Shown piece after piece: positions 36,279-43,490 of a stretch of 64,000 bases of DNA. Each line of letters begins with the position of its first letter. The stretch's first letter is position 1. The DNA comes from Teichococcus vastitatis. Its GTDB lineage: Bacteria; Pseudomonadota; Alphaproteobacteria; Acetobacterales; Acetobacteraceae. The notes under the pieces were generated by a model, which saw only the letters and a list, made by a program, of their open reading frames with translations, had not been told where the DNA came from and ran no database searches. A program made the position numbers and the translations under genes. Location: NCBI RefSeq assembly GCF_003604215.1, contig NZ_QXGS01000010.1, forward strand, positions 1 to 64,000. Reading direction: 5' to 3'.

Positions 36279-36761
36279 ATGGCCCTGCGTCCCACCCGAA
36301 ATGATTTGGGCGAGAACGCCAAGAAGGTTTCCATCACGGTACTGAACGGCACGCTGGTCGACATGATCGATCTGACCAACGCTGTTCGCATGGCGCACTG
36401 GACGCTGCGCGGCCCGAACTTCATCGGCCTGCACGAGATGCTGGAAACCTTCTACAATGACCTCTTCGCCACCGGGGACGAGGTCGCGGAGCGTCTGGTG
36501 CAGCTGGGCGGCACGCCGGACGGCACCAGCCAACTGGTCGCCGAGAAGTCGCGCCTGACGCCCTACTCGCAGTCCACCGTCTACACGCTGGACCATGTCC
36601 GCGAACTGGCGGACCGCTTCTCCAACCTGGCGAAGTCGGTTCGCGAAGGCATCGACAGCACGGATGATTCCGGCGATGCCGACACGGCGGACCTGCTGAC
36701 CGGAGTGTCGCGCGACCTGGACAAGAAGCTGTGGATGCTGGAATCGCACCTCGATAAGTAG
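36279..36761 (+). CDS. dps: Dps ferritin-like DNA-protection protein
   Basis: A 160-residue four-helix ferritin relative that oxidises and stores iron and protects DNA in stationary phase. The ferroxidase ligands align as H40, H52, E56, D67 and E71 with the same spacing as E. coli H51, H63, D67, D78 and E82; the third ligand is Glu instead of Asp. A GAGGAGATAGAAG sequence precedes the ATG. It is separated from both neighbours and probably has its own promoter in the 146-bp upstream gap, though no clear OxyR or sigma site is evident. Confidence 0.9.
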   Translation: MALRPTRNDLGENAKKVSITVLNGTLVDMIDLTNAVRMAHWTLRGPNFIGLHEMLETFYNDLFATGDEVAERLVQLGGTPDGTSQLVAEKSRLTPYSQSTVYTLDHVRELADRFSNLAKSVREGIDSTDDSGDADTADLLTGVSRDLDKKLWMLESHLDK

Positions 36762-36847
36762 GCATCCCCCTGCGTCGCACATCTCCGATGGGGTTGCGGC
36801 GCAGGCACCGCCTTCGCTAGGTTGCACGGCGAAGGTGTGAACAAGAC

Positions 36848-38848
36848 ATGAACGATCTGTTTGGCGGCCGTGGCAGCAAGGCGCAGCCCGGCAAGGCGGA
36901 AACCGCCGCATCCTATTCTGCCAAGGACATCGAGGTCCTGGAGGGGCTGGAGCCTGTCCGCCGCCGTCCTGGCATGTATATCGGCGGCACCGACGAGAAC
37001 GCCCTGCACCATTTGGCCGCGGAAGTCCTGGACAATGCCATGGACGAGGCAGTGGCCGGCCACGCCGATCGGATCGAGGTGACGCTGGAGCCGCAGAACT
37101 GGCTCACCATCCGAGACAATGGCCGCGGCATTCCCACCGACCCTCACCCGAAATTTCCCAAGCTTTCGGCGCTGGAGGTGATCCTCACCACCCTCCACTC
37201 CGGTGGCAAGTTTTCCGGCAAGGCATACGACACCTCGGGCGGCCTGCACGGCGTCGGCTCCTCGGTGGTGAATGCGCTGTCGGAGCGCCTGGAGGTCGAG
37301 GTGGCGCGCGACCGCACGCTGTTCACCCAGGCCTATTCCCGCGGCAAGTCCCTGGGCAAGCTGAAGAACGCTGGCACCATCCACAACCGGCGCGGCACAA
37401 CCATTCGCTTCCGGCCGGATCCCGAGATCTTCGGCGAGTTGCAGTTCTCCGCCGCCCGGCTGTTCCGGCTTTGTCGCTCCAAGGCCTATCTGTTCCGCGG
37501 CGTCGAGATCCGCTGGTCCTGTGACCCTGCCCTGGTGCCCAAGGGTCAGGAAGCCGAAATCCCGTCCCAGGCGGTGCTGCACTTCCCGGGCGGCCTGTCG
37601 GACTTCCTGGCCGTGGCGATCGAGGGCCGCAGCGCCGTGATCCCGGCGCCCTGGGCCGGCGAGACCAACTTTCCGCAATCGGCCGGCAGGGCCGAATGGG
37701 CGGTCACCTGGCTCGAGCAGGGCGACGGCTTCCTGCACACCTACGCCAACACCATCCCAACGCCCCAGGGCGGCACCCACGAGGCCGGCCTGCGCAGCGC
37801 CCTTGTGAAGGGCCTGCGAGCCTATGGCGAGTTGAAGAAGGAGCGCCGCGCGGCCAACATCACCGCCGAGGACGTGTTCGGCGGCCTGGCCGGCATGCTG
37901 TCGGTGTTCATCCGTGAGCCGCAGTTCCAGGGCCAGACCAAGGACAAGCTGACCAGCCCCGAAGCGGCACGGCTGGTGGAAACCGGCCTGCGCGATCAAT
38001 TCGATCATTGGCTCGCCGGGGATCCCGCCAATGCGGACAACCTGCTGGCCTATGCCGTTGAGCGGGCAGAGGACCGCATCCGGCGCCGGGAACAGAAGGA
38101 CACGCCGCGCAAGACGGCGACGCGGCGCCTTCGCCTGCCGGGCAAATTGGCGGATTGCTCGCGCGAATCGGCCGAAGGCACCGAACTGTTCCTCGTGGAG
38201 GGCGATTCGGCTGGCGGCTCCGCCAAACAGGCCCGGGACCGCGAAACCCAGGCCGTACTGCCGCTGCGGGGCAAGATCCTGAACGTCGCCTCGGCTTCCG
38301 CCGATAAGCTGCGGCAGAACCAGGAGCTGAAGGATCTGATCGAGGCGCTGGGCTGCGGCGCCGGTGACCGCTTCGAGGCCAAGCGCCTCCGCTACGGCCG
38401 GATCGTGATCATGACCGATGCCGACGTCGATGGCGCCCATATCGCCGCCTTGCTGATGACCTTCTTCTACAAGGAATTGCCGGAGCTGGTGCGGCAGGGC
38501 CGGGTTTATCTGGCGCAGCCGCCGTTGTACCGCCTCGCGACGGCCGGCAAGACGCTCTACGCCATGGACGATTCGGAGCGGGAGAAGCTGCTGAAACGGG
38601 CCTTCAAGCCCAATCAGCGGGTCGAGGTCAGCCGGTTCAAGGGGCTGGGGGAGATGCCGCCCGCCTCCCTCAAGGAAACCACCATGGATCCGCGCAAGCG
38701 AACCCTGCTGAGGGTGGTGCTGCCCCCTGAGGAGCGTGCCGCGACCTCGGAGCTCATCGAGGCCCTGATGGGCCGCAAGCCCGAGCTGCGCTTCCGCTTC
38801 ATCCAGGAGAATGCTGCGCGGCTGGAAGTGGAAGCGCTGGACGCCTGA
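36848..38848 (+). CDS. parE: DNA topoisomerase IV subunit B
   Basis: A 666-residue GHKL ATPase/Toprim protein. ATP-binding features are EVLDNAMDEAVAG, DNGRGIPTD and GGLHGVGSSVVNAL; a QTKDKL switch motif lies near 360; the Toprim part has FLVEGDSAGGSA, LPLRGKILNV and MTDADVDGAHI. GLEPVRRRPGMYIG near residue 35 is common to GyrB and ParE. The length without the extra GyrB insertion, and the FKGLGEMPPASLKETTMDP stretch, favour ParE. With ParC it decatenates chromosomes. Confidence 0.92.
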   Translation: MNDLFGGRGSKAQPGKAETAASYSAKDIEVLEGLEPVRRRPGMYIGGTDENALHHLAAEVLDNAMDEAVAGHADRIEVTLEPQNWLTIRDNGRGIPTDPHPKFPKLSALEVILTTLHSGGKFSGKAYDTSGGLHGVGSSVVNALSERLEVEVARDRTLFTQAYSRGKSLGKLKNAGTIHNRRGTTIRFRPDPEIFGELQFSAARLFRLCRSKAYLFRGVEIRWSCDPALVPKGQEAEIPSQAVLHFPGGLSDFLAVAIEGRSAVIPAPWAGETNFPQSAGRAEWAVTWLEQGDGFLHTYANTIPTPQGGTHEAGLRSALVKGLRAYGELKKERRAANITAEDVFGGLAGMLSVFIREPQFQGQTKDKLTSPEAARLVETGLRDQFDHWLAGDPANADNLLAYAVERAEDRIRRREQKDTPRKTATRRLRLPGKLADCSRESAEGTELFLVEGDSAGGSAKQARDRETQAVLPLRGKILNVASASADKLRQNQELKDLIEALGCGAGDRFEAKRLRYGRIVIMTDADVDGAHIAALLMTFFYKELPELVRQGRVYLAQPPLYRLATAGKTLYAMDDSEREKLLKRAFKPNQRVEVSRFKGLGEMPPASLKETTMDPRKRTLLRVVLPPEERAATSELIEALMGRKPELRFRFIQENAARLEVEALDA

Positions 38849-38863
38849 GCGCGCGTCAGGCGT
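38841..38863. terminator. Hairpin after parE
   Basis: ACGCCTGA (38841-38848) pairs perfectly with TCAGGCGT (38856-38863), 7-nt loop. The arms include the stop codons of parE and of the converging DUF4347 gene. Confidence 0.5.
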
Positions 38864-39362
38864 TGCCGGTGACCAGACTCAGCCGGGGCGGCGCCCCGCC
38901 CGCCAGCGGCGCGGGCGCCGCGATACGGGCGGATGGCAGCAGCGCCGGTCGCTTGTGCAGGTGTTCGGTGACCACGGTACGGCCGATGGCATGGGCCAAT
39001 CGGTGCGCCAGGTAGCGGCCCGACACGCCGGCCCCGGGCAAGCCCAGGATGTGGATGCGCGCCGCATCCGCCAAGCTGGCACCAAGCCTGTGCAGGGCAT
39101 TGCCGGCAGGCGACAGGGACGTGGCATCCAGCACGCTATGGCCCAGCAGCAGCAAGCCCGGGCTGCCATGGCCAACCAGGGTGATCCCCGTCAAAGGCGC
39201 GTAGTTCGCGGCAACGTCGTTCACCTGCTGCAGCCCGTCCCGATTGTGATCCAGGATCAGTACCGCCGCGTTGGGGCCGGCGGCGATCAGGTGGGACGGC
39301 CAGCCTGTCACTCGCGGGTCGATCACCAGCAGATGGTCGGGACGCAGGGCGTTGTCGGACAT
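38856..39362 (-). CDS. Stand-alone DUF4347 domain protein
   Basis: A 168-residue protein matching the DUF4347 pattern: LLVIDPRVTGWPSHL, AAVLILDHNRDGLQQVND, then a T-L-V-G-H-G-S-P-G-L-L-L-L-G strand and an A-x-x-I-H-I-L-G-L-P-G-A-G-V-S-G-R region. The HG pair after a hydrophobic strand resembles caspase/gingipain-like folds. DUF4347 normally sits at the N-terminus of very large repeat-rich surface proteins; here it is alone. The start is uncertain (39362 preferred; ATG 39392 is in frame). No signal peptide. Function unknown. Confidence 0.65.
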   Translation of the reverse strand: MSDNALRPDHLLVIDPRVTGWPSHLIAAGPNAAVLILDHNRDGLQQVNDVAANYAPLTGITLVGHGSPGLLLLGHSVLDATSLSPAGNALHRLGASLADAARIHILGLPGAGVSGRYLAHRLAHAIGRTVVTEHLHKRPALLPSARIAAPAPLAGGAPPRLSLVTGNA

Positions 39363-39504
39363 GGAGGGATCGGTTCCTTCTGGATGCCGCATTCTCGTTC
39401 CGCACCGTTGAAGAAACCGTTGACGCCCGCCGCTTTCCGCATTGCCGGACGCGGATTACGCTGCGCCGGGAGAAAGCCGCCAGGCTCCTGAGGAGATCCG
39501 ATCC

Positions 39505-40455
39505 ATGCAACGCCGCCTTTTTCTGGGGGCCGCCGCAGGCGCGCTCGCCATGCCGACCCTGCTTCGCGCCCAGGCAATGCCTAGGATCACCATCGGAATG
39601 TCGGGCTGGACCGGCTTCGCGCCGCTCACGCTGGCCGAGCAGGCCGGGCTGTTCAAGGCCAATGGCGTCGAAGTGGAAACCCGCTTTGTGCCGCAGCGCG
39701 AGCGCAACCTCGCCCTCGCCGCCGGGGCGCTGAACTGCGTGGTGACCACGGTGGACACCATGATCCTGTGGGGCAGCACCATGCCGCTGGTGCAGGTGCT
39801 GGTGCTCGACCGCTCACGCGGCGGCGATGGCGTGGCAGTGCGGCCCTCGATCGCGGACTGGGCCGGGCTGAAGGGCAAGACCGTAGCGGTGGATGGTGCC
39901 GGCACCACCCCTTATTTCGTGCTGGCCTACATGTTGCGGGAGAACGGCCTCTCGGTCCGCGATGTTCGAACCGCAGCGCTGGCGCCACAACCGGCGGCCC
40001 AGGCCTTCGTGGCCGGCCAGTTCGATGCCTGCTCCACCTACGAGCCTTATCTGTCGCAAGTGCGCAGCATGGGCGCCGACAAAGGCAGGATCCTGGCCAC
40101 CACCCTCGACCATGCCTGCGTGGTCGATACGCTGGCCTTCTCGCCGGATTTCGTGGCGCAGAACGGCGCGGCCGTGCAGGCGGTGGTGAAGAGCTGGTTC
40201 GATGCGCTGGCCATGATCGAGCGCGAACCCGATCGATCCTTTGAGATCATGGGCAAGCGCGTGAACCAGTCCGCCGAGGCGTTCAAGGCCAGCGCAGCCT
40301 TTATCGAGTGGATGGATGCCGGCAAGAACCGGTCCTATGTGGCGGAGGGGCTGCCCGCCTTCATGAACAAGGCGCTGGATGTGCAGCGTGAAGCCGGGGT
40401 GGTCCGGCAGTCGCCGGATCTCGGCAAGCTGCTGAACCCCGGCTTTCTCGCCTGA
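39505..40455 (+). CDS. NitT/TauT-type ABC transporter substrate-binding protein
   Basis: A 316-residue periplasmic receptor of the SsuA/THI5-like fold. It begins with MQRRLFLGAAAGALAMP, a twin-arginine-like signal cleaved near RAQA (about 24). The mature region has GMSGWTGFAPLTLAEQAGLF, VTTVDTMILWG, LKGKTVAVDGAGTTPYFVL and DACSTYEPYLSQV, all typical of aliphatic sulfonate, taurine or pyrimidine receptors. GAGGAGAT lies 9 nt before ATG 39505. The cognate permease and ATPase genes are 1.4 kb further on, beyond an antisense gene. Confidence 0.87.
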   Translation: MQRRLFLGAAAGALAMPTLLRAQAMPRITIGMSGWTGFAPLTLAEQAGLFKANGVEVETRFVPQRERNLALAAGALNCVVTTVDTMILWGSTMPLVQVLVLDRSRGGDGVAVRPSIADWAGLKGKTVAVDGAGTTPYFVLAYMLRENGLSVRDVRTAALAPQPAAQAFVAGQFDACSTYEPYLSQVRSMGADKGRILATTLDHACVVDTLAFSPDFVAQNGAAVQAVVKSWFDALAMIEREPDRSFEIMGKRVNQSAEAFKASAAFIEWMDAGKNRSYVAEGLPAFMNKALDVQREAGVVRQSPDLGKLLNPGFLA

Positions 40456-40461
40456 ACGGCA

Positions 40462-40487
40462 CCTGCCCGGCCGTCCCGCCGGGCAGG
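40462..40487. terminator. Bidirectional terminator
   Basis: A perfect 10-bp stem, CCTGCCCGGC (40462-40471) with GCCGGGCAGG (40478-40487), 6-nt loop, between the receptor gene and the converging outer-membrane gene. Confidence 0.7.
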
Positions 40488-40497
40488 CGTGCTTCCG

Positions 40498-41721
40498 TCA
40501 GAAGGCGAAGGACAGGCCGACGTGCAGCGCGTCATACCCGCGCCGGCCATCCAGGTAGGTCAGGGTCAGGCGCGCCGGAGAAGTTGCGCCCATCGTGGCG
40601 CTGATGCCGTATTCCTGCCAGGAGCTGACCGCCAGATCATCTCCCGCCAGACGGGTGTCGGTGAAGGACGCACCCAGCAACAGCGGCAGGCCGCCCACCG
40701 TGCCGAAGGGGCGTGAGATCCAGGCACCATTGCGGTAATAGGCGTTCTGCAGGTCGTAGCGGAGGTCGTAATCGCCGACCTTCACCGGCTTGGTTTCGTA
40801 ATAGCCCACCGTGTTGCCGATGCCGAGCACCAGCCCGGCTGGCAGGCCGACGCGCAGGTCGCTGGTCAGCGAAGCACCATAGGCCGACCCGACCGAGCCG
40901 ACCTCCGAGGAGCCTGCCGCGCCGGCGCGCACCGCCGGAGTCAGCGCCCAACGGAGTTCGGGCGTCACCACTACCGGAATGCGCAGGCCAAGACCGGCGG
41001 AGCCGATATAGGACTGGGCGCCGGCGCTGTCGGTCAGCATCAGGGGCACGCTCAAGAACAGTTCAGGTCCGTCCTGGCGGAAAGCGTAGGACACCGCCAG
41101 CGGCAGGCTGTAGGCCTGGGTATCGAAATCCTCCGCCTGCTGGTCCGTGAAGCTCAGGCCGGCCGCGAAATGCCAGCCGGCTTCGCGGCTGTCCAACCGG
41201 CCGGTATCGCCCGGCAACGCCGTACCAGCGGCGTAATCCGCGATCACCGACTGCCCCTGGAGCGAGGATGGATTGCCGGCCACGGGATCGATCGTGCTGG
41301 TGGCCACGATGGCGTCATAGATGCTGCGCAGTTCGTCCGAGGCGACTTCGCCCGTGGCGAAGGCGGCGAGCTGGCCGGCCGCTTCGGCCGCGGTGGCGCC
41401 ATCGAAGGTCCGCTGCAGCCCGGCGCCCGGCACCGTCAGCACGAGCGCGTTGCTGCCGGCCTGGCGCGTGACGGTGGCCGGCACGCCACGGATGCTGACC
41501 TGAGCCGTGACTTGTGAGGCCGCGGTGTAGTTCGGCGCGATGCTGCGGATGTCGCCGCGACGCAGCACATCCAACGCCGCATCGATGCTGGAGAAGCTGC
41601 GGGTGTAGGTCTGGCCGTCCACCGTCAGTGTGGCTTAATAAGCCTCTGCGGCCCGCCCTTGTTCGGGCGCCAGGACCGCACCCAGCAGCATCAGGCCAGC
41701 AATAGCTCGCTTGTCACGCAT
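40498..41721 (-). pseudogene. Outer-membrane beta-barrel protein gene interrupted by an in-frame TAA
   Basis: From ATG 41721 the frame encodes a clean signal peptide (MRDKRAIAGLMLLGAVLAP, ending AAEAY), then TAA at 41637-41635, then in the same frame ATLTVDGQTYTRSF and about 370 more residues. The downstream part has a globular region (about 150 residues) and a barrel with alternating strands ending in GLSFAF, the aromatic C-terminus of Bam substrates. Without the stop it would be a 407-residue exported protein. Translation could restart at GTG 41622, but the product would lack a signal and could not reach the outer membrane. Readthrough or a sequencing error are the alternatives. No matching family is recognised. 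Confidence 0.75.
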
Positions 41722-41865
41722 TGTCATGCAGAGGAGTTCTTCTTCTCCGGGTAAGGGGTATCTCCTATCATGATTGGTAAGTAATCCACGAGTAATTTCA
41801 TCTCATAGTTGTATCCTGATCGCGACGGGCTGTGCATGACGGACGAAAGCTTGTCAGGAGGTGGC

Positions 41866-42693
41866 ATGCTCCGCGGGTTACGGCAGAATGGTTGCCGCAA
41901 TCAGTCGGGCGGCGAATCCTTGGAACCCTTGAAGCCCATCTCTCCCCTTGCCCGCGTCGCACTCGGCATCGCCTTCTTCGTCGTGTTTCTGGGCACCTGG
42001 GCGTGGGTCACCGGCAGCGGGTTGGTGCAGCCGCTGTTTCTGGCCTCCCCGTTGCGGGCCCTGTCCGCCGGCTGGTCGCTGTTCGCCGAGTACAACTTCA
42101 TCGGCGACATCGGCATGACGGTGTGGCGCGTCCTCGGCGGCTTCCTGATCGCGGCAGCCATCGCCGTTCCTCTGGGCCTGTTGATGGGTGCCTACAAAGG
42201 CATCGAGGCTTTCTTTGAGCCGTTTATATCCTTCGCCCGGTACCTTCCGGCCTCCGCCTTTATTCCCCTGCTGATCCTGTGGGCGGGCGTCGGCGAGGCG
42301 CAGAAACTGGCAGTCATCATCCTCGGCTCGGTGTTTCAGATCGTGATCATGGTCGCGGTGATCGCCGGCGGCACGCGCATGGATCTGGTGGAAGCTGCGT
42401 ATACACTCGGATCGCGCGGTCGCGGCATTCTGCGGCGGGTCATCATCCCGGCCGCCGCGCCGCAGGTGATGGAGGCGCTTCGCCTCGTGCTCGGATGGGC
42501 CTGGACCTACGTTATCGTGGCCGAGTTGATCGGCGCCCAGAGCGGCATCGGCCACATGATCATGGACAGCCAGCGCCTGCTGGACACCGGGCAGATGATC
42601 TTCGGCATCGTCGTGATCGGCGTGATCGGACTGGTCACGGATTACCTGTTCAAGAGCCTGAACCGGCGCCTGTTCCGTTGGACGGCGCTGTGA
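41866..42693 (+). CDS. NitT/TauT-type ABC transporter permease
   Basis: A 275-residue inner-membrane permease of the SsuC/TauC kind with about six helices. The EAA loop that docks the ATPase is seen as EAAYTLGSRGRGILRRVIIPAAAPQVMEAL. That region starts near residue 175; an R-Y-L-P-A-S-A-F-I-P-L segment precedes it and AELIGAQSGIGHMI follows. ATG 41866 has a strong AGGAGG 4 nt away; an ATG at 41836 and a TTG at 41920 are alternatives. Its last codon overlaps the GTG of the ATPase gene by 4 bp. Confidence 0.85.
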   Translation: MLRGLRQNGCRNQSGGESLEPLKPISPLARVALGIAFFVVFLGTWAWVTGSGLVQPLFLASPLRALSAGWSLFAEYNFIGDIGMTVWRVLGGFLIAAAIAVPLGLLMGAYKGIEAFFEPFISFARYLPASAFIPLLILWAGVGEAQKLAVIILGSVFQIVIMVAVIAGGTRMDLVEAAYTLGSRGRGILRRVIIPAAAPQVMEALRLVLGWAWTYVIVAELIGAQSGIGHMIMDSQRLLDTGQMIFGIVVIGVIGLVTDYLFKSLNRRLFRWTAL

Positions 42694-43484
42694 ACGGGCT
42701 CAGCATCCGGGGACTGACCCGGTCCTTTCCGGGCCAGGGGCGCGCCGCGCCGACGCTGGCGCTGCAGCCTACCGATCTCGACGTGCGGCCGGGTGAGTTC
42801 GTGTCGATTCTTGGCCCCTCCGGCTGCGGCAAATCCACCATGCTGCGCATTGTGGCCGGGCTGGACCGCCCCACCACCGGCAGCATCCACTGGAATGGCC
42901 AGAGCGTGACCCGTCCCGGTCGTGAGCGCGGCATGGTGTTTCAGTCCTACACGCTGTTTCCCTGGCTGACGGTGGAGCAGAACATCGAGTTCGGCCCGCG
43001 CGAGCGCGGCGCTTCGGCCGCCGAGGCGCGCGACATCGCGGCGACCTTTATCGCCCGCACCGGGCTCCGCGGCTTTGAGCGGCACTGGCCCCGGCAATTG
43101 TCGGGCGGCATGCAGCAACGCACTGCGCTGGCACGGGCACTGGCCAACGATCCCGAGATCCTGTTGCTGGACGAGCCGTTCGGCGCGCTGGATCACCAGA
43201 CCCGCGAATTGATGCAGGAGCTGCTTCTGGAAGTTTGGGGCGCGGACCGGCCGGAGCAGCGCAAAACCGTGCTGTTCGTTACGCATGACATCGACGAGGC
43301 GGTATTTCTGGCCAACCGCGTGCTGGTGATGTCCGCCCGGCCAGGGCGGATCAAGACGGAACTGTCGGTTCCGCTGTCCTATCCCCGAGACTGGATGGTG
43401 AAGACCAGCCCGGAATTCGCCGCCATGAAGGCACGCTTGATGAGCGACATCCGCGAGGAGGTGCGCAGGGCTGCGCTCGGTTGA
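42690..43484 (+). CDS. NitT/TauT-type ABC transporter ATP-binding protein
   Basis: A 264-residue ATPase energising the upstream permease. Walker A is GPSGCGKST (about residues 42-50), Q-loop FQSYTLFPWLT, signature LSGGMQQRTALARAL, Walker B ILLLDEPFGALD and switch His FVTHDIDEAVFLANR; the last is the classic SsuB/TauB/NrtD form. GTG 42690 is the start because it overlaps the permease TGA as GTGA and gives the family length. Likely substrate class: sulfonates, nitrate or pyrimidine precursors. Confidence 0.9.
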   Translation: MNGLSIRGLTRSFPGQGRAAPTLALQPTDLDVRPGEFVSILGPSGCGKSTMLRIVAGLDRPTTGSIHWNGQSVTRPGRERGMVFQSYTLFPWLTVEQNIEFGPRERGASAAEARDIAATFIARTGLRGFERHWPRQLSGGMQQRTALARALANDPEILLLDEPFGALDHQTRELMQELLLEVWGADRPEQRKTVLFVTHDIDEAVFLANRVLVMSARPGRIKTELSVPLSYPRDWMVKTSPEFAAMKARLMSDIREEVRRAALG

Positions 43485-43490
43485 GCGACC

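Noticed and set aside
34076-36424. 782-codon minus-strand frame across otsA and the deoxyribosyltransferase-like gene
   Set aside because: No domain is seen, composition is that of an antisense frame, and it covers firmly identified genes.
36581-38440. Minus-strand frame opposite parE
   Set aside because: parE motifs on the plus strand are unambiguous; the antisense product has no recognisable features.
42279-42689. Upstream extension of the NitT/TauT ATPase frame
   Set aside because: It overlaps the permease gene in another frame; the GTG at 42690 gives the normal family length and a GTGA overlap.
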